Shown here: positions 1 to 6,875 of the stretch, one piece after another
Layout: every line of letters begins with the position of its first letter
How positions within the stretch are numbered: the first letter of the stretch is position 1
Origin: Bacteroidota bacterium
Lineage (GTDB): Bacteria > Bacteroidota > Bacteroidia > Chitinophagales > Chitinophagaceae
Assembly: GCA_016711825.1 (NCBI GenBank)
Contig: JADJSG010000006.1
Location: forward strand, 558,001 to 622,000
DNA: 64,000 nt
Direction: 5' to 3'
The notes under the pieces: generated by a model
Database searches by the model: none
What the model was told of the DNA's origin: nothing
Seen by the model: only the letters and a program-made list of their open reading frames with translations
Program-made: the position numbers and the translations under genes

Positions 1-398
1 TGAAAGAAAAACCAAGTACCATCTACAGCACCCGTGTTGCCACCAGTACTATTACCTAATAAGATATCAAATTTAGTGTAAAACTGCGTAGAAGCAGTAT
101 AACTTACGATCGGTGTAATTTTATTTACCGATGCTGTTGTTGGTGCTACACCTCTTACTATAGAACCATTGCCAAATGCGGGTGACACCAAAGCAGGTTC
201 CAAATTAATACTACCTCCGCCAGTACCCATTCTCACGAAGGTTGTTCCACTTCCTGTAGGATTTGGCAAAAAACTTGTACTTGTGCCTGTAGTATGTGTG
301 CCAGTACCTACCCCAAAAGTTTGTGAGGAGGTTTGGGCATTTACTTGAATGACCAATGCCATTAAAATAAAACAAAAAAAGAATAATATTTTTTTCAT
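1..398 (-). CDS. Secreted protein, N-terminal part (truncated by window edge)
   Basis: An open frame runs from an ATG at 398 to the window edge (132 codons, no stop). The product starts with a typical signal peptide: MKKILFFF, a hydrophobic core, then VNAQ with likely cleavage before QTSS. The mature part is rich in Gly, Thr and Ser and has the look of a beta-rich extracellular protein. A TATATTTG box lies 14 nt upstream of the ATG. No family is recognisable from this fragment. By analogy with the rest of the window it may be another T9SS cargo protein, but the C-terminus that would show this is outside. The reading frame, signal peptide and promoter position together make it a real gene. Confidence 0.75.
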   Translation of the reverse strand, partial: MKKILFFFCFILMALVIQVNAQTSSQTFGVGTGTHTTGTSTSFLPNPTGSGTTFVRMGTGGGSINLEPALVSPAFGNGSIVRGVAPTTASVNKITPIVSYTASTQFYTKFDILLGNSTGGNTGAVDGTWFFF

Positions 399-411
399 AA
401 ATGATTTTTTG

Positions 412-419
412 CAAATATA
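412..419 (-). promoter_or_regulatory. Candidate -7 promoter box for the truncated secreted protein
   Basis: Minus-strand TATATTTG matches the Bacteroidota sigma-ABfr -7 consensus TAnnTTTG, and lies 14 nt before the ATG at 398. No TTG is present at the usual 19-21 nt upstream, so only half of the promoter is supported. Confidence 0.4.
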
Positions 420-614
420 TTAAAATGTAAGATAAAATAGTATAAACCCATTCCAAACATTACAATTTGGTAATGCTGATTGCAATCATTGATAAAATAA
501 AAAAAACAAACATGTTCTTCTATTTTAGAATAACTTTATCCTTGTAAAATCTTTTTTTCCAAAAAAGGTATTGCATTTTTGTAATTCACATTGTAAACAA
601 GTGAAGGTCATTTA

Positions 615-1244
615 ATGAATCATATCCGAATCATATTATTTCTTATAGCATTTGGTTCGTCGCATTTACTTTTTGCCCAGCAAAGTAAAAACGATACTAT
701 ACGCGTGGGTGCTATTGTGATTGGCGATGATACTTTGCCTCATATATGGATTCGAGATGTGTTTATTACGGAAAAAGCCCCTAAATGGGCTATTAAACAA
801 AGACGTCAGCGCAAGAGAGAAGAAGACGAATACAATAGACTCCGATACAATGTATACGTGGTATATCCTTATGCTGTTGCTGCTTCTTTTATTTTACAAG
901 ATGTAGATTCAGTGCTGAATTCTTTATATAGTAAAGAAGCCAAAAGTCAGTTTAAAAGACAAAAAGAAAATGAATTAAACAAAAAATTTAAAGATGAACT
1001 CAAGAATATGAGTATTGAGCAGGGACAACTTTTAGTAAAACTCATTGCACGAGAAACAGGTAAACCCTGTTACGAAATTGTAAAAGAAATGAAAGGCGGA
1101 TTTAATGCAGCTATTTGGCAAACCGTCGCTGTTTTATTTAATAACAATCTTCGAAATGAGTTTGACCCTACTGGAGAAGATGCCACAATAGAACAAATTG
1201 TTCAAGAAATATTATCTCGAGGACATTTTGAAATCAAGAAATAA
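615..1244 (+). CDS. DUF4294 domain-containing exported protein
   Basis: This 209-aa protein has an N-terminal signal peptide (hydrophobic residues 5-20, cleavage near LFAQQ). The segment DDTLPHIWIRDVFI around residues 38-51 is characteristic of DUF4294, a Bacteroidota-specific family of unknown function. It is followed by a basic stretch (KQRRQRKREEDEYNRLRYNVYVVYPYA) and a mostly helical charged region. The length fits the family. It is transcribed alone on the plus strand and converges with the ABM-fold gene, whose stop is 6 nt away. No catalytic residues are apparent. Assignment to the family is confident; molecular function is unknown. Confidence 0.85.
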   Translation: MNHIRIILFLIAFGSSHLLFAQQSKNDTIRVGAIVIGDDTLPHIWIRDVFITEKAPKWAIKQRRQRKREEDEYNRLRYNVYVVYPYAVAASFILQDVDSVLNSLYSKEAKSQFKRQKENELNKKFKDELKNMSIEQGQLLVKLIARETGKPCYEIVKEMKGGFNAAIWQTVAVLFNNNLRNEFDPTGEDATIEQIVQEILSRGHFEIKK

Positions 1245-1250
1245 ATAATG

Positions 1251-1565
1251 TTAACCAAATTCGTATTCTCTTTCTACTTTACATATTCTGACTTTGTAAT
1301 ACTGATACCATTTTTCTTGACCAAGTTGTTGTGCTAATAAATGAGTGGCGTGTTGTTTCCAATTGTGTATTGCATCCATAGTTTCCCAATAGGAAATTGA
1401 AATGCCTATTTCATTTCGAGCTGTCTCAAACCCAAGATACCCTGGTTGAGTTTTAGCGAGTTGGGTCATTTGTATGGCCATTTGACCATATTCATCATCA
1501 TGATTTTTCATTATAGAAGTAAAAATAACCGCATAATAGGGTTTGAAATCAATAGAAGAAGTCAT
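1251..1565 (-). CDS. Antibiotic biosynthesis monooxygenase (ABM) superfamily protein
   Basis: This 104-aa protein fits the dimeric alpha/beta ferredoxin-like ABM fold. It has an N-terminal strand YYAVIFTSI, then helix DEYGQMAIQMTQLAKTQPGYLGFET, where the PGYLGFE motif is typical, then ISISYWETMDAIHNWKQHATH, where the YWE...W..H pattern is also typical. Members are heme-degrading or cofactor-independent small oxygenases, or have no known activity; the substrate cannot be inferred. Its ATG shares the final A of the upstream stop codon (TAATG), so it is probably translationally coupled to the T9SS cargo gene. That pairing has no obvious biochemical logic. Confidence 0.8.
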   Translation of the reverse strand: MTSSIDFKPYYAVIFTSIMKNHDDEYGQMAIQMTQLAKTQPGYLGFETARNEIGISISYWETMDAIHNWKQHATHLLAQQLGQEKWYQYYKVRICKVEREYEFG

Positions 1566-2989
1566 TATTGTTGAATTTGAAAAGAGACGGTTTGTTGTTT
1601 ATGATTTTGTAAATCTTTGATTTGGGCAAAATAAAATCCATCTTGTAAAGAAGTACAAGGTATTTGAATACATTGTTTCGTAGCCAATATCGGTTGTGTT
1701 AGCACCATTTTACATTTACCTACCAAATCAAATATACTTATTTGAATCTGCGAATGTTTATCGGATTCTAATTTCAGATTGATCGATTGCTTGGCTGGAT
1801 TGGGGTATAAAATGAGTGATGAGAAGGGCTTATTGTTTTCATTGAGTTGTACTACAAATGAACTATAATAATAATAGGCCCTTGCTACAGGTGTTACAAT
1901 ACCTGCGTTAAAATTTTCATTTAGCTCATAAATCTTATTTTGATTGTTATCATAGTCGAATTGAAGTTTTTTATTTTGTATCCATGAATTTCCATTCCCG
2001 ATAAATTGGTTTTCTTCTGTGAGTAAAGAATTTGTATAACTATAAGTACTACGTTCATTTTTGTCCCAATTGCCCATATTGTATTCTTCAGTAAAGTATT
2101 CGATTTTTTCGTCTAAAGCGTTGTAAACATATTGAGCCCTTGCGGTTGCATTCCAGTTATTGTTTGCATACATATCATTTTGTGTTTTGTCAAGAAGTGC
2201 ATTCGCCGTGTAAGTATAAGTGACCCTACTGATATTTTGCCAACTAAGGGTGATGGTATCATATGATTGGGCTATATATTCAATTAAATGAAAAGGGTTT
2301 AGGTTATAATTGTAAATATACTTGTCTTTAGGCACCCAGTTTGCGCCAGTATCAGGGATTAAACGGGTAATGGTACCAATTTCATTTTGGGTATAGGTAT
2401 TAAAAAGTCGTTCAACCTTTTCCCAGTTATTGAAGGTCACATTCCAATTAAATTTATCATCATAGGTAATGAGGGTTTGGTTATTCAAATACGATCTTTC
2501 TCGTTTTGATTGAAATACCCAGTTGCCTCCTACAAAAGCGGAGACCATCTCGGTTTGGTATTTTCCATAGTTATTATAGCCTGTATATTCTATTTTGCCT
2601 GTAGCGTTCCACACATTGCCATTCCATACTTCATATAATAATTGGGTTACATTTCCATTGACATCATAACTATAAGTGTATAATGTATTGTTGACCCAAT
2701 TACCTGCATTCCAGTTTTCGCGAAGTTGCGTACTTACTTTACCATTTGCATTAAATGAATAGATATACCGATACCAGTTATCCCAGGTATTATTTGCGGA
2801 AAATTGTAAGCTATGTAAACTTGTTAATGCAGTATCGTTATTGTAAGTATACAAAATAGAATCTTTGCCTTTCCATGTATTGTTTGTATAATCGTCACGC
2901 CTTTGTGCAATTTTTTTATAGACTGTTGTTTGCGCAAATAAATCAGTACAAGTGATTGAAAATAATAAAATATAAAACAGTCGTTTCAT
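1565..2989 (-). CDS. T9SS type A sorting domain protein with W/Y/N-rich repeats
   Basis: This 474-aa secreted protein has a signal peptide (MKRLFYILLFSITCTDLFAQ). Residues about 45-375 carry roughly 35-residue degenerate repeats: an NW or NNW turn, a Y-x-Y strand pair and an acidic N-rich loop, suggesting a beta-repeat structure like those in other Bacteroidota surface proteins. Residues about 395-474 form a T9SS type A sorting domain (ILYPNPAKQSINL at the start, then GFYFAQI). The C-terminal domain would be removed on export through the T9SS translocon. A TATTTTTG box at 3012-3019 with TTG at 3041-3043 (21-nt spacer) could be its promoter and overlaps the end of the flavoprotein gene. The function is probably adhesive or structural, but this is not shown by sequence. 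Confidence 0.85.
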   Translation of the reverse strand: MKRLFYILLFSITCTDLFAQTTVYKKIAQRRDDYTNNTWKGKDSILYTYNNDTALTSLHSLQFSANNTWDNWYRYIYSFNANGKVSTQLRENWNAGNWVNNTLYTYSYDVNGNVTQLLYEVWNGNVWNATGKIEYTGYNNYGKYQTEMVSAFVGGNWVFQSKRERSYLNNQTLITYDDKFNWNVTFNNWEKVERLFNTYTQNEIGTITRLIPDTGANWVPKDKYIYNYNLNPFHLIEYIAQSYDTITLSWQNISRVTYTYTANALLDKTQNDMYANNNWNATARAQYVYNALDEKIEYFTEEYNMGNWDKNERSTYSYTNSLLTEENQFIGNGNSWIQNKKLQFDYDNNQNKIYELNENFNAGIVTPVARAYYYYSSFVVQLNENNKPFSSLILYPNPAKQSINLKLESDKHSQIQISIFDLVGKCKMVLTQPILATKQCIQIPCTSLQDGFYFAQIKDLQNHKQQTVSFQIQQ

Positions 2990-3026
2990 CAGAACATCAA
3001 TAATTGACTAACAAAAATACTTTAAT

Positions 3027-3743
3027 TTATCCGTATAGCTCAAAATGAATTTGTTTTTTGTCGTAACCCATAGCCAAAAGGTTATTTTTTGCATCATCAA
3101 TCATATTTTTCCATCCACAAAGTAAAAATTGAGCATGAGGATTTCCTTCACATAATTCTTTGTAAATATCATGTACATAACCTGTTTTACCTTCCCATTT
3201 TTCACGTGATAAAACGGGTACAAAATTGAAATTAGGTAATTTTTCTTGAAGTTTATTGAGTTCTTCAAAATAGAGCAAGTCGCTTTTTGTACGGGTACCA
3301 AATATTAAATGGAGGTCTTTGGCATTTAGTTGATTGTTGTGTATATGCTGTATCATGCTTCTGAAGGGTGCAATACCTGTACCCGTACAAATCATGAAAT
3401 AATCATGTTCGATAATTTCTGGCAGAACAAATATACCTGCTGGACCTCTAAATAATATTGGGTCTCCTATTTTAATATTATTAAACAAAAAAGGAGTGCC
3501 CAGACCATCTTCTACTAAAACAATAACCAATTCAAAGATATTGGTACCGTTTGGAGCAGAGGCGATAGAATAACTTCTCCAACGCTTGTTTTTCTTTTCA
3601 TGAATCGGTAAATCAAGGGTTACAAATTGGCCTGGTTTAAAATCAAATGTTTCTAAATCCGTTGCTTCAATAAAGTATCTCCTCGTAGAAGGAGTTTCGT
3701 CAATGATATTGACCACTTTACCATTTTGCCATTCTAAACTCAT
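3027..3743 (-). CDS. FAD-binding ferredoxin-NADP reductase-like oxidoreductase
   Basis: This 238-aa protein has the two-domain ferredoxin-NADP+ reductase fold. The FAD domain (residues 1-100) carries the isoalloxazine-binding motif RSYSIAS near residue 56. The nucleotide-binding domain has the pyrophosphate loop CTGTGIAPFRSM near residue 118 and the terminal LLCGWKNMI motif, where the CG pair normally contacts the nicotinamide. There is no ferredoxin domain, so it needs an external electron carrier or another acceptor. It is cytoplasmic (no signal peptide). A TATATTTA sequence at 3754-3761 could be its -7 box. The partner is unknown; it lies next to DUF420/SCO genes but 142 nt away, so a shared operon is uncertain. 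Confidence 0.85.
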   Translation of the reverse strand: MSLEWQNGKVVNIIDETPSTRRYFIEATDLETFDFKPGQFVTLDLPIHEKKNKRWRSYSIASAPNGTNIFELVIVLVEDGLGTPFLFNNIKIGDPILFRGPAGIFVLPEIIEHDYFMICTGTGIAPFRSMIQHIHNNQLNAKDLHLIFGTRTKSDLLYFEELNKLQEKLPNFNFVPVLSREKWEGKTGYVHDIYKELCEGNPHAQFLLCGWKNMIDDAKNNLLAMGYDKKQIHFELYG

Positions 3744-3884
3744 AATTTTAGTATAAATATAATTATTTTATTTTGAAAGTAAGCATTATTATGCCAAATA
3801 GATTTAATTACAATACTAAATTTAATTCAATAAAATATAAAAGTCTCAATGTAAGCAGTAAAAACAATCGCTTTGCTAAAAGTT

Positions 3885-4466
3885 TTAAAGATAATAGGGT
3901 GAAATCATCAAGTAAACAATCACGCCAGTTACAGCAACATAAAGCCAAATAGGGAATGTATATCTAACCAGTTTTTTATGTGCGGTATATTCACCTATAA
4001 GGCCTCTGTAAGCACTATAAAGAACAAATGGCATCACAATACCTGCCAAAACAATATGCGTACTGATGATGGCATAATAGATGTATCTTAAACTGCCAGC
4101 AATCGATTTTTCATCGTCTGATAGTAATCCATTATGATCAATATCTCCGTATTTGGTTTCACCAGTAAATAAATGATGGGCAATATAAAAAACCAAAAAC
4201 AATACAGAAAGAATCATAGTTATCATCATTAATTTTTTATGCAGTTCATATTTTTTTTGTTTAACTAATATTAAGGCTATCACTAATAAAACAGTTACTA
4301 TTGAATTAACCCCAGCACTGAGTTTGGCAAAGATATGTGGGTCAAATCCAAGATTGACTTCTAGGGTTATTCTATCTAAAATGGTCACTGCCAAAAAAAC
4401 AATAATAGAAAAAATCCAAATAAGTATATGTGCTTTTTTATCATTTTTTTGTAATGTTGGTTGCAT
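3885..4466 (-). CDS. DUF420 family membrane protein (cytochrome oxidase assembly-associated)
   Basis: This 193-aa integral membrane protein has about five hydrophobic segments (residues about 12-28, 50-66, 80-98, 128-150, 168-188). It carries the DUF420 hallmarks: ELHKKLMMI after the second segment, IAHHL in the third, STHIVLA in the fourth and AHKKLVRYTFPIWLYVAVTGVIVYLM at the end. The conserved histidines suggest heme or metal contact. The family includes CtaM-like factors needed for heme-copper oxidase activity and is usually encoded with cytochrome c oxidase genes. Here it lies downstream of the SCO gene (163-nt gap, same strand), consistent with a role in oxidase maturation. The oxidase subunits are not in this window. 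Confidence 0.85.
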   Translation of the reverse strand: MQPTLQKNDKKAHILIWIFSIIVFLAVTILDRITLEVNLGFDPHIFAKLSAGVNSIVTVLLVIALILVKQKKYELHKKLMMITMILSVLFLVFYIAHHLFTGETKYGDIDHNGLLSDDEKSIAGSLRYIYYAIISTHIVLAGIVMPFVLYSAYRGLIGEYTAHKKLVRYTFPIWLYVAVTGVIVYLMISPYYL

Positions 4467-4629
4467 ATTTTTATATTCTGTTTTTTTTAAACAATATTTA
4501 TAGTCGTCTTATACCTTTAACAAATTCAATGTCAAGTTATTTTAAATGTAGATTAATTTTTCACTGTTGATCTATTTGATTCCCTTTTTATTTGCATTGC
4601 AATGAAGCATAGATTGTTGCATAAAATCA

Positions 4630-5343
4630 TTAACGCTTCTTTTTTTCATGAAGCACATTTTTTTCTACCATTAAATAAGCTGCATCTTCAGCACAAAGTC
4701 TTACATTATTTGAATCTAACCCGTTATAATACCCTCTTATGTTTCTGTATTTATCAACTAAAATAAATTTATCAGGATGAATAAAATCATCAGGACCACC
4801 ATCACCCCCTTCTAAATTGAGTTTAAGTTCGTTTCTTGCAAATTCATAGATTTCTTTTTTATTACCCGTTAGAAACAACCATTTATCATGATTCACTTCG
4901 TACTTATCGGCATAAGTTCTTAATCGCATCACATCATCTGTATTAGGGTCAACAGAAATAGACAAAAATCGAATGGATGTGTCATTTTTTTTATAGGCTT
5001 TATTTAGCAGTTTCATGTTTTTAGTCAACTCGGGACATATTGTTACACATGAAGTAAAGAAAAAATTAATCACCAATATCTTTCCTTTCAAGGTATTATT
5101 TATTGAAATAGTATCTCCTAGTTGACTGATAAGTGTTAGGTCTTGTAGGGTATGGTATGTGGTATCGTATATTACTTTACCATCTAATTCTTGGGTATCA
5201 ATTTTATCTATGCCAAAAGTTCTAGGTAATTGGATATGCCCATCGTGTCCATTAAATTTCAAAAACAGAAAAGCTCCTATTGGTACAAATGCACTAAAAA
5301 AACCTCCAATAAGAATACTTTTAATTCTGAATTTTTTATTCAT
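4630..5343 (-). CDS. SCO1/SenC family copper chaperone
   Basis: This 237-aa protein has one N-terminal membrane anchor (residues about 9-28) and a thioredoxin-like domain. It has the copper-binding CxxxC pair at C99 and C103 (FTSCVTICPEL) and the distal histidine in DDFIHPDKFILVD (about residue 190), the three ligands needed for Cu(I)/Cu(II) binding in SCO proteins. The family delivers copper to the CuA site of cytochrome c oxidase or acts as a thiol reductase for it. The DUF420 gene follows on the same strand. A consensus promoter ends only 4 nt before the ATG, so the mRNA may be leaderless; no nearer in-frame Met would preserve the membrane anchor. Confidence 0.9.
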   Translation of the reverse strand: MNKKFRIKSILIGGFFSAFVPIGAFLFLKFNGHDGHIQLPRTFGIDKIDTQELDGKVIYDTTYHTLQDLTLISQLGDTISINNTLKGKILVINFFFTSCVTICPELTKNMKLLNKAYKKNDTSIRFLSISVDPNTDDVMRLRTYADKYEVNHDKWLFLTGNKKEIYEFARNELKLNLEGGDGGPDDFIHPDKFILVDKYRNIRGYYNGLDSNNVRLCAEDAAYLMVEKNVLHEKKKR

Positions 5344-5347
5344 ACTG

Positions 5348-5377
5348 CAAATGTAAAGTTGAAATATATATTTTCAA
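5348..5377 (-). promoter_or_regulatory. Consensus Bacteroidota promoter of the SCO gene
   Basis: On the minus strand TTG (5375-5377) is followed after exactly 19 nt by TACATTTG (5348-5355), matching the -33/-7 pattern. The -7 box ends 4 nt before the ATG at 5343, so transcription should begin at or near the start codon. Confidence 0.65.
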
Positions 5378-5489
5378 TCATAGTAGTACAAAAGCATCTA
5401 AAACATTACTTATTTAATAAACAAATAAAACGTAGGGTGCTTTTTAAGATAATCACTGAATTTTTAATGCCATAATAGTTATTCAAATA

Positions 5490-5521
5490 AAAACGCCCAT
5501 CCTTTTACGGATGGGCGTTTT
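5490..5521 (-). terminator. Hairpin terminator of giant gene A
   Basis: A perfect 13-bp stem (arms 5490-5502 and 5509-5521; GC core CGCCCATCC/GGATGGGCG flanked by A4/T4) with a 6-nt loop. On the minus strand it is followed by TTTTATTT. It can act in both directions and is the reference member of a family found after all five giant genes. Confidence 0.8.
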
Positions 5522-5523
5522 GT

Positions 5524-5586
5524 CTATTTACTATTTACTTTGTACTAAGTATTATTTGCTATGTACTAATTACTCAGTACTAATCA
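5524..5586 (-). repeat. Heptanucleotide tandem array at the 3' end of gene A (nine units)
   Basis: Nine contiguous 7-nt units in register, with plus-strand forms CTATTTA, CTTTGTA, CTAAGTA, CTATGTA, CTAATTA, CTCAGTA and similar. The gene's stop codon (TAG, 5580-5582) lies in the last unit. In the mRNA most units contain UAG or UAA; since 7 is not a multiple of 3, the stops cycle through all three frames. Confidence 0.8.
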
Positions 5587-6254
5587 TTCTTCTTCACTTT
5601 GCTTGTGTGTGTCAAATGGTTGTTTTCGTATACTTGTACAGTATACACACCACTTGCAATTTCACCTAAGCTAAGCTGGATATTGTTCATACCCACAGCT
5701 GATTTAGCTTGTACTTGACGTATCACTCTGCCACTCATGTCAAGTAACTTAACAGTCGTGTTTTGTGCTGCAGTTGCATACAAATCAATATTCAGGATAT
5801 CTGTGGTTGGGTTTGGATAGATACTTACCGTACTACCATTCGCACCCCAGATCAAGTCTACGATTTGTGCATGTACACTCACCTTGTTGTCGATATCTAC
5901 TTGTTGAAGTCTGTAGTAGTTATGACCTAACGCAGGTTTGTTGTTCGTCGCTGTATAGCTTAAAGCAGTGTTGCTGTTGCCATTTGGCGCCTTGCTTGCT
6001 ACTTTCGCTATCGTGCTAAAGCTGATGCCATCTGTACTGTGTTGTAAGTTGAAATAAGCATTGTTTTGTTCGCTGCTTGTTATCCAGCTCAACTTGTCTG
6101 AACTTTCCAGTTTAGTACCGCTGAAGCTGGTTACCGTTACAGGTAATGGTACATTGCCAGGGTTCACACTGTGTACTCTGAATTGACTAAAGCTTGGTGT
6201 GTTGAAACTCAATTCCCAATAAGTACCATTCCAGCTTACCGCAGGAGTGATCAC
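5580..6254 (-). CDS. 3' fragment of giant gene A: T9SS type A sorting domain
   Basis: These 224 codons are the continuation of giant gene A after a one-base frameshift at 6286-6289, where this copy has four A residues on the coding strand and the four paralogs have five. The frame opens within ITPAVSWNGTYWELSF, continues through the VTVTSFSGTKLESSDKLSW module and ends with the sorting domain (VSIYPNPTTDILNIDLY ... GVYTVQVYENN ... KVKKND). It has no signal peptide of its own, so as an independent protein it would stay in the cytoplasm. It is best read as part of a full gene spanning 5580-11023. A sequencing or assembly error is the main alternative explanation. Confidence 0.75.
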   Translation of the reverse strand: MITPAVSWNGTYWELSFNTPSFSQFRVHSVNPGNVPLPVTVTSFSGTKLESSDKLSWITSSEQNNAYFNLQHSTDGISFSTIAKVASKAPNGNSNTALSYTATNNKPALGHNYYRLQQVDIDNKVSVHAQIVDLIWGANGSTVSIYPNPTTDILNIDLYATAAQNTTVKLLDMSGRVIRQVQAKSAVGMNNIQLSLGEIASGVYTVQVYENNHLTHTSKVKKND

Positions 6255-6875
6255 AATTGGATTGTTGCCTAAACCGCCATCATCATTTTCGTGATACGGA
6301 TATTGGCAATACCTGCTGCATCACCAGGACCTGTTGGTAATGGTAAGTAAGGAGCTACTACCGCTGCATTGTAATCGTCAAAGTCTGTTTGATTGATATA
6401 CAATTTCACGTCCGCTGAACCATTTGTTGTTGGCGTGATTTGATACCAGCGTCTTACAAAAGGTTGACCATTGTGGAAGCTTGCTGTTGCATCTACGTTT
6501 ACAGTACTTGTTGTTAATCCAAGTACATTACCACCCGCACCATCATCTACCGTTGCGATCAAATCGCAGTTGGCTGCATAGTAATTGATATTGAAGTCAT
6601 CACCATGATCTTGTGACTGATTGCTTGTTGTTGGTGCTAATACACCGCTTGCAGGTGTTACCGTTACAGTTACACTGCTTGTACCTGTACAACCTGCACC
6701 ATCAGTACCTGTTACGGTATAAGTGTCAGTCGTTGTAGCTACAAATGGGGTACAGTTGCTTAAACCACCTGTCCATACATAAGATACCGCACCTGTTGCA
6801 CATGGATTTACCGATGTAAGGTTACATGTAGTACTCGGAGTTGCTGTTGCGTTTACAACTGGGGCTGCGTTTACA
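5580..6875 (-). repeat. Shared C-terminal cassette, copy in gene A
   Basis: About 1.29 kb that is nearly identical in five giant genes. The other copies are at about 12031-13315 (B), 18388-19676 (C), 26704-27992 (D) and 32056-33346 (E). It encodes about 425 residues: an Ig-like unit starting ATATPSTTCN, a module containing DHGDDFNINYYAANCDL, a beta module (VTVTSFSGTKLESSDKLSW) and the T9SS sorting domain. Variants are mosaic: VASK occurs in A and D but VSSK in B, C and E; NQAQDH occurs in C and D but NQSQDH in A, B and E. Confidence 0.9.

Noticed and set aside
211..456. 81-codon minus-strand frame over the start of the truncated secreted-protein gene
   Set aside because: It overlaps in another frame the signal-peptide frame starting at 398, runs through that gene's -7 box, and has no recognisable features.
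5230..5475. 81-codon plus-strand frame across the SCO gene start and promoter
   Set aside because: It overlaps the SCO coding region and its consensus promoter and has no family similarity or signal.
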